64,000 nt of DNA from Rhodococcus rhodnii. Its GTDB lineage: Bacteria; Actinomycetota; Actinomycetes; Mycobacteriales; Pseudonocardiaceae. Where the stretch lies: assembly GCA_000720375.1 (NCBI GenBank), contig JOAA01000028.1:1-64000 (forward strand), read 5' to 3'. The notes under the pieces are model-generated. The model was not told the origin of the DNA. It made no database searches and saw nothing but the letters and a program-made list of their open reading frames with translations. Position 1 is the first letter of the stretch, and every line of letters starts with the position of its first letter. This document shows, in pieces, positions 8,051 through 16,680 of this stretch. Made by a program: the position numbers and the translations under genes.

Positions 8051-8653
8051 GTGACGCAGCACCAGATGCCCCACATGCGGTCGTCGACCGCTGGGCTGAC
8101 CTTGAACGACTCGGTGTACGAGCGGCTGCTCCGCGAGCGGATCGTCTTCCTCGGATCCGAGGTCGATGACGAGATCGCCAACCGGATCACGGCGCAGCTG
8201 CTGCTGCTTGAGGCCGAGGACCCCAAGCGCGACATCGTCTTCTACATCAACTCCCCCGGCGGCTCGGTCACCGCGGGCATGGCGATCTACGACACCATGC
8301 AGCTGATCGAGCCGGACGTGCAGACCTGGGCGATGGGCCTGGCCGCTTCGATGGGCCAGTTCCTGCTGTCCTCGGGCACCCCGGGCAAGCGCTACGCGCT
8401 GCCGCACGCGCGGATCATGATGCACCAGCCGTCGGCCGGTGTCGGTGGTACCGCCTCCGACATCGCCATCCGTGCCGAGGTCTTCGGCAAGTGGAAGCGG
8501 GAGATGGCGCAGATCACGGCCGAGCAGACCGGACAGACGATCGAGAAGATCACTGCGGACGCCGACCGGGACCGCTGGTTCACGGCCGAGGAAGCCCGCG
8601 AGTACGGCTTCGTCGACCAGGTTGCCACCCGCGGTTCGTCCGCGCGCAACTGA
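8051..8653 (+). CDS. clpP1: ATP-dependent Clp protease proteolytic subunit ClpP1
   Basis: 200 residues from the GTG at 8051, 10 nt after AGGAGAAGG; in-frame ATG codons at 8006 and 8015 lack this spacing. The catalytic triad is Ser100 (GLAASMGQ), His125 (MMHQPS) and Asp174 (DADRDRWF). The [11 protein letters not shown] oxyanion region is intact. In actinobacteria ClpP1 and ClpP2 form a mixed tetradecamer with ClpX or ClpC1. clpP2 follows after 30 bp, so the two are co-transcribed. Confidence 0.97.
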   Translation: MTQHQMPHMRSSTAGLTLNDSVYERLLRERIVFLGSEVDDEIANRITAQLLLLEAEDPKRDIVFYINSPGGSVTAGMAIYDTMQLIEPDVQTWAMGLAASMGQFLLSSGTPGKRYALPHARIMMHQPSAGVGGTASDIAIRAEVFGKWKREMAQITAEQTGQTIEKITADADRDRWFTAEEAREYGFVDQVATRGSSARN

Positions 8654-8683
8654 CCGGCGACTGAAAGATAACGAGGAGTAGCA

Positions 8684-9313
8684 GTGAGTGACTTCCAGCT
8701 CCCACAGTCCCGGTACGTGTTGCCTTCATTCGTGGAGCGCACCAGCTACGGGGTCAAGGAGTCCAACCCGTACAACAAGCTCTTCGAAGAGCGCATCATC
8801 TTCCTCGGCGTGCAGATCGACGACGCGTCGGCCAACGACGTGATGGCGCAGCTGCTGTACCTCGAGTCGGTCGACCCCGACCGCGACATCGAGATGTACA
8901 TCAACTCGCCGGGTGGTTCATTCACCTCGCTCATGGCGATCTACGACACGATGCAGTACGTCCGCCCGGACGTGCGCACCACCTGCCTGGGCCAGGCCGC
9001 GTCGGCCGCGGCCGTGCTGCTCGCCGCCGGTACGCCCGGCAAGCGGATGGCGCTGCCCAACGCGCGGATCCTGATCCACCAGCCGTCGCTCGAGGGTGTC
9101 TACGGCCAGGTCTCCGACTTGGAGATCCAGGCCAACGAGATCCAGCGGCTGCGTCGCCAGATGGAGATCACGCTGGCGCACCACACCCGCAAGTCGGCCG
9201 ACGACATCCGCGCCGACATCGAGCGCGACAAGATCCTCACCGCCGAGGACGCGAAGAACTACGGGATCATTGACGAAGTTCTTCCTTACCGCAAGCTTTC
9301 CGCGGTCAATTAG
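8684..9313 (+). CDS. clpP2: ATP-dependent Clp protease proteolytic subunit ClpP2
   Basis: 209 residues from a GTG with GAGGAG upstream. The catalytic triad is Ser107 (GQAASAAAV), His132 (ILIHQPS) and Asp182 (IERDKILTA). The longer N-terminus ([20 protein letters not shown]) is characteristic of actinobacterial ClpP2, which docks the unfoldase ring in the ClpP1P2 complex. Confidence 0.97.
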   Translation: MSDFQLPQSRYVLPSFVERTSYGVKESNPYNKLFEERIIFLGVQIDDASANDVMAQLLYLESVDPDRDIEMYINSPGGSFTSLMAIYDTMQYVRPDVRTTCLGQAASAAAVLLAAGTPGKRMALPNARILIHQPSLEGVYGQVSDLEIQANEIQRLRRQMEITLAHHTRKSADDIRADIERDKILTAEDAKNYGIIDEVLPYRKLSAVN

Positions 9314-9319
9314 TCAAGA

Positions 9320-9430
9320 AACCTGACCCGTCCATGCCAAATCCGCGCTTCATCCGACACGCGGGGCCGTGATGGCATACGGTCGGTGACGAGGGTTGTC
9401 ACCGGTATTCGGCAACGGACGGGTCAGGTT
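9320..9430. promoter_or_regulatory. Nested inverted repeats between clpP2 and clpX
   Basis: A perfect 14-bp inverted repeat, AACCTGACCCGTCC (9320-9333) and GGACGGGTCAGGTT (9417-9430), encloses a perfect 7-bp hairpin, CGGTGAC/GTCACCG (9384-9404). It also encloses a 6-bp pair, ATGCCA/TGGCAT (9334-9339 with 9373-9378). It lies directly after the clpP2 stop and 170 bp before clpX, so it may be a terminator, an RNA processing site or an attenuator. The rest of 9431-9599 holds no recognised gene and probably the clpX promoter. Confidence 0.5.
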
Positions 9431-9599
9431 CTCCCGCTTTGCGGTACTTGGCACGTACAGTCGAGGGGTGCGCGGGGAGACCCGTCGCCGGAGGAGACAC
9501 CCCGACTGGTGTTGAAGTCGGAACACCCGAACGGGCGAAACGCTCGAGACACAGCCAGGCGTACCGGCCGGTACGCCGGAGGGGACAAGGTCAGCGGTC

Positions 9600-10889
9600 A
9601 TGGCACGTATCGGTGACGGCGGAGACCTGCTCAAGTGCTCCTTCTGCGGAAAGAGCCAGAAGCAGGTGAAGAAGCTCATCGCCGGCCCCGGCGTGTACAT
9701 CTGCGACGAGTGCATCGACCTGTGCAACGAGATCATCGAGGAAGAGCTGGCCGAGGCCGGTGACGTCAAGCTCGACGAGCTGCCCAAGCCCGCCGAGATC
9801 CACGACTTCCTCGACCAGTACGTGATCGGGCAGGACGACGCGAAACGCAGCCTCGCCGTAGCGGTGTACAACCACTACAAGCGCATCCAGTCGGGCGATC
9901 GGGCGCGCGAAGGACGGGAATCCCGTGAGGAGACCGTCGAACTCGCCAAGTCGAACATCCTGATGCTCGGTCCGACCGGCTGCGGCAAGACATACCTGGC
10001 GCAGACCCTGGCCAAGCTGCTCAACGTTCCGTTCGCGATCGCGGACGCCACGGCGTTGACCGAGGCGGGCTACGTCGGTGAGGACGTCGAGAACATCCTG
10101 CTGAAGCTGATCCAGGCGGCGGACTATGACGTCAAGCGCGCCGAGACCGGCATCATCTACATCGACGAGGTCGACAAGATCGCCCGCAAGTCCGAGAACC
10201 CCTCGATCACCAGGGACGTTTCCGGCGAGGGCGTGCAGCAGGCGCTGCTGAAGATCCTCGAGGGCACCACCGCGAGCGTGCCGCCGCAGGGTGGCCGCAA
10301 GCACCCGCACCAGGAGTTCATCCAGATCGACACGACGAACGTGCTGTTCATCGTGGCCGGCGCGTTCGCCGGGCTGGAGAAGATCATCCAGGACCGGGTC
10401 GGCAAGCGCGGCCTGGGCTTCGGTGCGGAGATCCGCACCGCGGCGGAGATCGACAAGAGCGACGTGTTCTCCGACACGATGCCGGAGGACCTGATCAAGT
10501 TCGGGCTGATCCCCGAGTTCATCGGCCGTCTGCCGATCGTCGCCAGCGTGACGAACCTCGACAAGCGCTCACTGGTCACCATCCTCACCACGCCGCGCAA
10601 CGCGCTGGTGAAGCAGTACCAGAAGCTCTTCGAGATGGACGGCGTCGAGCTGGAGTTCACCGACACCGCCCTCGAAGCCGTCGCCGACCAGGCGATCCTG
10701 CGAGGGACCGGTGCCCGTGGGCTGCGCGCGATCATGGAAGAGGTCCTGCAGCCGGTGATGTACGACATCCCGAGCCGCACGGACGTCGCCAAGGTCGTGA
10801 TCACCGAGCAGACGGTCCGGGAGAACGTGAACCCGACGATCGTCGCCCGGCAGCCAACCCGCCGGGAACGGCGCGAGAAGTCGGCCTGA
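9600..10889 (+). CDS. clpX: ATP-dependent Clp protease ATP-binding subunit ClpX
   Basis: 429 residues. The N-terminal C4 zinc domain uses Cys13, Cys16, Cys35 and Cys38. Walker A is GPTGCGKT (124-131), Walker B is IIYIDEVDK, and the GYVGEDVEN and RGLGFGAE pore regions and the C-terminal small domain ([20 protein letters not shown]) are all present. ClpX unfolds tagged substrates and feeds them to ClpP1P2. A strong bidirectional terminator lies after the stop. Confidence 0.98.
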   Translation: MARIGDGGDLLKCSFCGKSQKQVKKLIAGPGVYICDECIDLCNEIIEEELAEAGDVKLDELPKPAEIHDFLDQYVIGQDDAKRSLAVAVYNHYKRIQSGDRAREGRESREETVELAKSNILMLGPTGCGKTYLAQTLAKLLNVPFAIADATALTEAGYVGEDVENILLKLIQAADYDVKRAETGIIYIDEVDKIARKSENPSITRDVSGEGVQQALLKILEGTTASVPPQGGRKHPHQEFIQIDTTNVLFIVAGAFAGLEKIIQDRVGKRGLGFGAEIRTAAEIDKSDVFSDTMPEDLIKFGLIPEFIGRLPIVASVTNLDKRSLVTILTTPRNALVKQYQKLFEMDGVELEFTDTALEAVADQAILRGTGARGLRAIMEEVLQPVMYDIPSRTDVAKVVITEQTVRENVNPTIVARQPTRRERREKSA

Positions 10890-10919
10890 GCGGCCAACCT
10901 CGGTCACATCGGCACTTGG

Positions 10920-10947
10920 ACGCCTCCACCCCGCAGGGTGGGGGCGT
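10920..10947. terminator. Bidirectional terminator between clpX and esterase gene
   Basis: ACGCCTCCACCC (10920-10931) pairs with GGGTGGGGGCGT (10936-10947) over a CGCA loop, with one G-T pair. It ends at the stop codon of the convergent gene, so it can serve both. Confidence 0.8.
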
Positions 10948-11868
10948 TCAGTCGTTGACGGGCGCGTGTTTTCCCAGAAACGTCAATACGTCGGGGACGA
11001 TCCGCTTGTAGAACGGGTCGCCGTGCCCGCCAGGCCCGGTGTAAGCGACCTCGGGCTTGGCCAGCTTGATGAACTTGCGGGCGCCTTCGATGAAATGGTC
11101 CTCGGTTCCGCACCAGATCCCGACCGGAGTCGACCCGAGCTTGTCCACATTGCGCAGCGGGTCCAGTGAGGCCCACTCCGCGGTGTCCTTGAAAGCCTTA
11201 CGGGTGCTCATCTCGCGCCAGGACGTGAGCAGCCCGGGGGAGATGGCCGCGACCGCCTGCGCGGGGTGACCGGCCTCGTTGCGGCGCCGTCCGTACAGCA
11301 AAGCACCGAAACCACCCATGGAAATGCCCGCGCACGCGAACGGCACGCCCTGGGCGTCGCCGAGACCGCGTTCACGCATCCAACGCGGCACTTCGTCCAG
11401 CAACATCGCCATCGAATTGTCGCCGCGCTGGTTCTCGTGCCAGTAGTTGTCCCCGCCATCCAGGGCGACGAAGGCGAATGGCGGAATTGTGCCATCGGCG
11501 GACATGTCGATCAGGTGCCGAGCGAGGCCAGTTGGCGCTGCCCGGCGGGCGTTGCCGTGCAGGCCGTGCAGCATCAGGCAGACGGGCAACTGCTGCGGCC
11601 GGGCACGGTTGGGCAGGATCGTGACCATGTCGACGTCACGCTTGCGGCGCTGCGAGTAGACCCGCTCGTACTTGATGACCACTTCGTTGGGGCCCACGGG
11701 AGGCGCCGAGGAGTCCAGCACGTCGCCGATCAGGTTGGTCACCGGAAGCGCGCCGGTGGCCAGCACCAGGCCGGTCGTGGCCAGCCCGGCCGTCCCCGCC
11801 ATGAGCACCGAGCGGCGGGTCATCCGCCGCTTCTCGGGCTCCGCCGTGCCCTCTGGCTCTGTTGCCAC
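10948..11868 (-). CDS. Tat-exported alpha/beta-hydrolase (esterase/antigen-85 type)
   Basis: 306 residues from the GTG at 11868, preceded by a purine-rich GGGGGAAAGGGA. RRMTRRSVLMAGTAGLATTG is a twin-arginine signal. The nucleophile elbow is GISMGGFGALLYG (Ser). Later motifs CGTEDHF (Asp) and GGHGDPFY (His) complete a plausible triad. The fold resembles the esterase D/antigen 85 group of secreted esterases and acyltransferases. Substrate unknown. Confidence 0.8.
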   Translation of the reverse strand: MATEPEGTAEPEKRRMTRRSVLMAGTAGLATTGLVLATGALPVTNLIGDVLDSSAPPVGPNEVVIKYERVYSQRRKRDVDMVTILPNRARPQQLPVCLMLHGLHGNARRAAPTGLARHLIDMSADGTIPPFAFVALDGGDNYWHENQRGDNSMAMLLDEVPRWMRERGLGDAQGVPFACAGISMGGFGALLYGRRRNEAGHPAQAVAAISPGLLTSWREMSTRKAFKDTAEWASLDPLRNVDKLGSTPVGIWCGTEDHFIEGARKFIKLAKPEVAYTGPGGHGDPFYKRIVPDVLTFLGKHAPVND

Positions 11869-11999
11869 CGTTGTCCCTTTCCCCCTGCTTTCACCCTCAT
11901 GCTCTACCACTGAGACGTAGCGGAGGGAGGGTGAGTTGCGTTCCGTAGCCACCATCGGGGGAAAGGGTCTAGACGTTTCCGATCAGCCCAGGTAGGGGC

Positions 12000-12833
12000 T
12001 CACTCGGGGGAGTCATCCAGTCGCTCGATGCCGGTGTAGACGTTCATCGAGTCGCCACGCAGGAAGCCGATCAACGTCATCCCGCTCTCCTCAGCCAACT
12101 CGACGGCCAACGACGACGGCGCCGACACGGCAGCGAGCATCGGCACGCCTGCCATGGCCGCTTTCTGCACGAGCTCGAAGGAGGCCCGGCCGGACACCAT
12201 CAGCACCGTCCCGGTCAGTGGGATGTGGCCGTTGAGCAGCGCCCAGCCCATGACCTTGTCGACCGCGTTGTGCCTGCCGACGTCCTCGCGGACCACGAGC
12301 AGTGTGCCGTCGGCCCGGAACAGCCCAGCCGCGTGCAGCCCGCCGGTCGAGTCGAACACGCGCTGCGCCTCGCGCAGGGCGTCCGGGAGGCCGGTTAGGA
12401 CGGTCGGAGAGACCTTGGTGGGGTCCGCGGCTGGGGAGTGGCGGGTTTTCAGGCGTACGGCGTCCAGAGCGGCCTTTCCGCACACTCCACAGGAGGATGT
12501 GGTGTAAAAGTTTCTCTCCACTCCCGTGTCGGGCGGTGGCACGCCTGGCGCGAGCGCGAGATCGAGCACGTTGTACGTGTTGCGCCCGGTGTCGTCGACG
12601 CTGTCGCAGTAGCGCGCGGTGGAGATGTCCTCTTTGTCGCCGATGACGCCCTCGGTGAGCAGAAATCCATGCGCGAGTTCGACGTCGTGCCCTGGCGTGC
12701 GCATGGTGACCGCCAAGGACTTGCCGCCGACCCGGAGCTCCAACGGCTCCTCGGCCGCTAGCACATCCGGCCGGCGGCGTCGACCGTTCGGCGACAACTT
12801 GACTACCGATCGGCGCACGGTTACCCGCCCCAT
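12000..12833 (-). CDS. fdhD: Formate dehydrogenase accessory sulfurtransferase FdhD
   Basis: 277 residues from the ATG at 12833. The family core is clear: [32 protein letters not shown], the redox Cys loop [27 protein letters not shown] and [17 protein letters not shown]. FdhD passes sulfur from IscS to the molybdenum cofactor of formate dehydrogenases. No dehydrogenase gene is in the window; the divergent OFA transporter is the only formate-related neighbour. Confidence 0.95.
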   Translation of the reverse strand: MGRVTVRRSVVKLSPNGRRRRPDVLAAEEPLELRVGGKSLAVTMRTPGHDVELAHGFLLTEGVIGDKEDISTARYCDSVDDTGRNTYNVLDLALAPGVPPPDTGVERNFYTTSSCGVCGKAALDAVRLKTRHSPAADPTKVSPTVLTGLPDALREAQRVFDSTGGLHAAGLFRADGTLLVVREDVGRHNAVDKVMGWALLNGHIPLTGTVLMVSGRASFELVQKAAMAGVPMLAAVSAPSSLAVELAEESGMTLIGFLRGDSMNVYTGIERLDDSPE

Positions 12834-12907
12834 GGTGCTCCGTTCTTGCTGCGGTCCACAGAGACCATTAGTTTGCCTACTCAACAACCACCGTGGGGAG
12901 GTCAACG

Positions 12908-14287
12908 ATGGCCCTCGGTTTCCTGGACCGCTCCCGTATCGTCGCGCCGGAGGGCTGGAGTCGCTGGCTGGTACCGCCCGCCGCCCTCTCCGTGCACCTG
13001 GCGATCGGGCAGGCCTATGCCTGGAGCGTGTTCAAGCCTCCGCTGGAGAAGTATCTCTCATTGAGCGGTGCGCAGAGCGCTTTGCCGTTCCAGCTGGGCA
13101 TCGTCATGCTCGGCCTGTCGGCGGCGCTGTTCGGTACGAAGGTGGAACGCAACGGGCCGCGGTGGGCGATGTTCGTGTCGCTCTGCTGTTTCTGTGGTGG
13201 CTTCATGGTCGCCGCCCTCGGTGTGCTGACCAAGCAGTACTGGCTGGTCGTACTGGGCTACGGCGGTCTCGGCGGGATCGGCCTCGGCATTGGCTACATC
13301 TCGCCAGTGTCCACACTGATCAAGTGGTTCCCCGACCGTCCGGGCATGGCCACCGGCATCGCGATCATGGGCTTCGGCGGCGGTGCGCTGATCGCCTCGC
13401 CCTGGTCGGCGGAGATGCTGCAGGCCTTCGGCGTCACGTACGACAACGTCGGCCGCGTGGTCTCGGTCGCCGACAGCGCCATCGCGACGACGTTCCTGGT
13501 GCACGGCCTGGCGTACGCGGTCTTCATGTCCGTCGGTGTCCTGCTTGTCCGTGTCCCCGCCGACGGCTGGGCACCGGCTGGCTGGAGCCCGGCGAACGAC
13601 AAGGCGCACGCGCTGATCACCACGGCGAACGTGTCGGCGAAGAACGCGATCAAGACGCCGCAGTTCTGGTGCCTGTGGGTGGTCCTGTGCTTCAACGTGA
13701 CCGCGGGTATCGGCATCCTCGAGAAGGCATCGCCGATGATCACCGACTTCTTCCGGGAGACACCGGTGCCGGTGAGCGCGTCGGCCGCGGCCGGGTTCGT
13801 CGCCTTGCTGTCGCTGGCCAACATGCTCGGCCGGATCGGCTGGTCGTCCACATCGGACCTGCTCGGCCGAAAGAACATGTACCGGCTCTACCTCGGCGTC
13901 GGCGCGCTGCTGTACCTGGTGATCGCGTTGTTCACGAACGAGTCGAAGATCCTGTTCATCATCTGCGCGATGCTGATCCTTTCCTTCTACGGAGCGGGTT
14001 TCGCCACAGTTCCGGCATACCTGAAAGATCTGTTCGGCACGTATCAGGTGGGTGCGATCCACGGCCGCCTGCTCACGGCCTGGTCGGTCGCGGGCGTGCT
14101 CGGCCCGCTGATCATCAACGCCATCGCGGACGCGCAGAAAGCAGCGGGCAAGAGCGGACCCGCGCTGTACACAACGTCCCTGTACATCGTGATCGGCCTG
14201 CTGGTGATCGGCTTTATCGCCAACGAACTCGTCCGGCCGGTGAACGCCAAGTTCCATGAGAAGACCACGGAGAAGGTGGCCCCATGA
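12908..14287 (+). CDS. OFA family MFS transporter (oxalate:formate antiporter type)
   Basis: 459 residues with about 12 membrane segments. The start is the ATG at 12908 after GGGGAGG. Family hallmarks include [20 protein letters not shown] in helix 1, and [20 protein letters not shown] with [19 protein letters not shown]. It is predicted to move formate, oxalate or another small carboxylate. The gene diverges from fdhD with 74 bp between starts, which supports a formate link, and overlaps the next small gene. Confidence 0.88.
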   Translation: MALGFLDRSRIVAPEGWSRWLVPPAALSVHLAIGQAYAWSVFKPPLEKYLSLSGAQSALPFQLGIVMLGLSAALFGTKVERNGPRWAMFVSLCCFCGGFMVAALGVLTKQYWLVVLGYGGLGGIGLGIGYISPVSTLIKWFPDRPGMATGIAIMGFGGGALIASPWSAEMLQAFGVTYDNVGRVVSVADSAIATTFLVHGLAYAVFMSVGVLLVRVPADGWAPAGWSPANDKAHALITTANVSAKNAIKTPQFWCLWVVLCFNVTAGIGILEKASPMITDFFRETPVPVSASAAAGFVALLSLANMLGRIGWSSTSDLLGRKNMYRLYLGVGALLYLVIALFTNESKILFIICAMLILSFYGAGFATVPAYLKDLFGTYQVGAIHGRLLTAWSVAGVLGPLIINAIADAQKAAGKSGPALYTTSLYIVIGLLVIGFIANELVRPVNAKFHEKTTEKVAP

Positions 14288-14412
14288 GCGAGGAAACCGG
14301 GAAGGTCAACCGGACGCCCCTGACGATCCTGGCGTGGCTCTGGGTGGGAATCCCACTTCTCTACGGTCTGTACGAGCTGATCATCAAGGTCGCCCAGCTC
14401 TTCACCGGCTGA
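14284..14412 (+). CDS. MFS transporter small subunit, 42 residues
   Basis: A 42-residue protein starts [20 protein letters not shown] and has one membrane helix (LTILAWLWVGIPLLYGLYELI). Its ATG overlaps the transporter stop (ATGA), so translation is coupled. Small one-helix partners of OFA transporters are annotated in actinomycetes under this name; the role is probably assembly or regulation of the transporter, which is inference. Confidence 0.85.
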   Translation: MSEETGKVNRTPLTILAWLWVGIPLLYGLYELIIKVAQLFTG

Positions 14413-14444
14413 GCCCAGGGCTCAACGCCTGCGACTCGTAGCGA

Positions 14445-14486
14445 CGAGAACGCGCCACGCCGAGGTTCCGGTGTGGCGCGTTCTCG
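14445..14486. terminator. Long perfect hairpin after the OFA transporter genes
   Basis: CGAGAACGCGCCAC (14445-14458) pairs perfectly with GTGGCGCGTTCTCG (14473-14486), and the inner bases can pair further. No T run follows, as is common in actinobacteria. Confidence 0.8.
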
Positions 14487-14560
14487 CTTCCGAGTCCGCG
14501 GCCAACAACTGGGTCGGCTGGCCATGATCGCGGTCGGTTCGGTCGCGGTCGGGCTCTGGT

Positions 14561-14791
14561 CGCGATGTCTCGGTTGCAATCCGGCGTTCGCCGCGATGGT
14601 CTCGGTCGCGACACTCCAGCTGCAGTCGGGCCGTGGCTGTGGTGCTGGGTCGCGGTCGGGCGATGGCCGCGACGCTCCAGTCGCAGTCTGACCCTAGCCG
14701 CGATGTCTCGGCCGCAGTCAGACCATGGCCGCGGTGTATCGGCCGCAGTCAGACCTTGACCGCGACGTTTTCAGCCGCAGTCAATCCACTC
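14561..14791. repeat. Degenerate 31-bp tandem repeat
   Basis: Units beginning CGCGATG/CGCGACG/CGCGGTG recur at exactly 31-bp steps at 14668, 14699, 14730 and 14761, with the core CGGCCGCAGTCAGACC best kept at 14699 and 14730. A further unit lies at 14561, and an expanded, diverged one at 14592-14667. No gene is visible in 14413-15019; the rest is G/C-rich sequence leading to the VOC gene promoter (a TTGACA lies at 14985-14990). Confidence 0.8.
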
Positions 14792-15019
14792 GGGTCGGTC
14801 CGCGCGCCATCAAAGCGACTGCGACCCGCAGCTTGATCTCGGCTGATCGCCGCGACGGCCACTCGCAGCGCCGCCGCAGCCCGCAGGCCTCGCTTCGGCT
14901 GGCAGCCGTAACTGCCACACCGCCCTGGCCCTGCCTTGTCGCCGCGACTGTCAGCCGGCTTACTCCACTCATCTTGTCTGAATGTTGACATTAGGACGTT
15001 CGCGGGTCATGGTGGAGGT

Positions 15020-15439
15020 ATGACGCGACCCGGATTCCACCTCGCCATTCCCGTCGATGACCTGGCCGAAGCGCGCGAGTTCTACGGCGGTGTGCTCAAG
15101 CTCGAAGAGGGGCGCTCCGCCGATGCCTGGGTGGACTGGAACTTCTACGGCCACCAGGTCGTCACCCACGTCGTTCCTGGTTCTCGCGGGGATACTGGGC
15201 GCAACCCGGTCGACGGCCACGATGTGCCCGTGCCGCACTTCGGCCTGATTCTGCCGATCCCGGAGTTCCACGTGCTCGCGGACCGGCTTCGGGCCGCCGG
15301 AACCGAGTTCGTGATCGAGCCGTACCTGCGGTTCGCGGGCGAGCCGGGGGAGCAGTGGACCATGTTCTTCCGTGACCCGGCGGGCAACGCCCTGGAGTTC
15401 AAGGCGTTCAAGGACGAGTCGCAGGTGTTCGCCAAGTGA
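15020..15439 (+). CDS. VOC family (glyoxalase-like) protein
   Basis: 139 residues from the ATG at 15020 after GGTGGAGGT. It has two beta-alpha-beta-beta-beta repeats of the vicinal oxygen chelate fold: [20 protein letters not shown] and [18 protein letters not shown], ending [18 protein letters not shown] with the usual metal Glu. The function within VOC enzymes is not evident. It is translationally coupled to the SDR gene. Confidence 0.85.
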   Translation: MTRPGFHLAIPVDDLAEAREFYGGVLKLEEGRSADAWVDWNFYGHQVVTHVVPGSRGDTGRNPVDGHDVPVPHFGLILPIPEFHVLADRLRAAGTEFVIEPYLRFAGEPGEQWTMFFRDPAGNALEFKAFKDESQVFAK

Positions 15440-16116
15440 CCAGGGGTGTGCTCGTCACCGGCGGATCCCGCGGGATCGGTGCGGCGATCGCCGACGCCTT
15501 CCGGGACAAGGGCGACAAGGTGGTCGCCCTGTCCTCTTCGGACGCCGACCTCGCCGACCCCGATGCGATCGAACGCGCGGTCACCTCCGCTGTGGAAACC
15601 CTTGGCGGTATTGACGTTCTGGTGAACAACGCGGGCCTGGTCGAACTGGGTTCACTGCACGAGCTGTCCTATGCGGACTGGCAGTCGCTGTGGCAGCGGA
15701 CGTTCGCGGTCAACGTGTTCGGCGCGGCCAACATGTCCTATCTCGTCGCCCAGCACATGATCGGCCGAGGCATCCGAGGACGGATCATCAATGTCGGCTC
15801 CCGTGGCGCGTTCCGTGGTGAGCCGGGCATGCCTGCCTACGGTGCGAGCAAGGCAGCGCTGCACTCGCTCGGCCAGTCGCTCGCGGTCTCCCTTGCCCCG
15901 CACGGAATCGCCGTCACCTCGGTGGCTCCGGGTTTCGTCGGCACTGACCGTGTCGCCGAGATGGTGACCGAGGACGTCCGGCGCCAGAGCCCGTTCGGCC
16001 GGGTGGCTCGTCCGGAGGAGATCGCCGCTGCGGTGATCTACCTGGCCTCGCCGGAGGCGGAGTGGGCGTCAGGCACTGTGGTCGATCTGAATGGCGCCTC
16101 CTATCTGCGCACCTGA
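15436..16116 (+). CDS. SDR family oxidoreductase
   Basis: 226 residues from a GTG that overlaps the VOC stop (GTGA). The cofactor motif is [15 protein letters not shown] is at VLVNNAG, and the active site is Ser in INVGSRGAF with YGASK (Tyr and Lys). This is a classical SDR that uses NAD(P)H. Coupling to the VOC gene suggests a shared small-molecule pathway. Confidence 0.9.
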   Translation: MTRGVLVTGGSRGIGAAIADAFRDKGDKVVALSSSDADLADPDAIERAVTSAVETLGGIDVLVNNAGLVELGSLHELSYADWQSLWQRTFAVNVFGAANMSYLVAQHMIGRGIRGRIINVGSRGAFRGEPGMPAYGASKAALHSLGQSLAVSLAPHGIAVTSVAPGFVGTDRVAEMVTEDVRRQSPFGRVARPEEIAAAVIYLASPEAEWASGTVVDLNGASYLRT

Positions 16117-16128
16117 TAGGCGTGCTTC

Positions 16129-16134
16129 TACTGT
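16129..16134 (+). promoter_or_regulatory. -10 box, probably leaderless, for the CPT-like gene
   Basis: TACTGT is followed by 6 nt and then the GTG start at 16141. No ribosome-binding site is present, which fits a leaderless transcript. Confidence 0.5.
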
Positions 16135-16140
16135 TGCCTG

Positions 16141-16680
16141 GTGACAGTTGATGTTGTGACCACGCAGGTGATCGTGCTCAACGGCGGCTCCAGCTCGGGC
16201 AAGTCCGGGATCTCCCGGTGCCTGCAGGCAGTCCTGCCCGAGCCGTGGCTCGCTCTCAGCGTGGACACCCTGGTTGACGCGATGCCGCCGGTGAACTCGG
16301 GTATCGAGTTCGCCTCGGATGGCGGCGTGCACGTCGGCGAGGGTTTCCGGACGATGGAGGCCGCGTGGATGGCGGGCGTTGCCGCGATGGCGCGGGCTGG
16401 CGCTCGGATCATCATCGATGACGTGTTCCTCGGTGGCGCAGCCTCCCAGCAACGATGGCAGAAGGCCTTGGACGGACTGTATGTTCTGTGGGTCGGGGTC
16501 AGGTGTGACAGCGAGGTGGCTGCGGGACGGGAGATCGCGCGGGGTGACCGGGCACGGGGGATGGCCGCGTCCCAGGCTGAGCTGGCTCATCAAGACGTCC
16601 ACTACGATCTGGAAGTGGACACTACCCGCACCGAGTCCATGGCCTGTGCACGAACCATCGCTGCGTACCTCGACCGCTAG
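16141..16680 (+). CDS. Chloramphenicol phosphotransferase-like protein (P-loop kinase)
   Basis: 179 residues, the length of CPT family kinases. The P-loop is [16 protein letters not shown], the catalytic Asp is in [11 protein letters not shown], and [10 protein letters not shown] is the Walker B region. The family includes the chloramphenicol 3-O-phosphotransferase of the chloramphenicol producer S. venezuelae, but most members have unknown substrates. The stop overlaps the convergent permease gene by 4 bp. Confidence 0.85.
   Translation: MTVDVVTTQVIVLNGGSSSGKSGISRCLQAVLPEPWLALSVDTLVDAMPPVNSGIEFASDGGVHVGEGFRTMEAAWMAGVAAMARAGARIIIDDVFLGGAASQQRWQKALDGLYVLWVGVRCDSEVAAGREIARGDRARGMAASQAELAHQDVHYDLEVDTTRTESMACARTIAAYLDR

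Noticed and set aside
14561..14791. CRISPR array
   Set aside because: Repeat units are directly adjacent without spacers, are diverged, and no cas genes are nearby.
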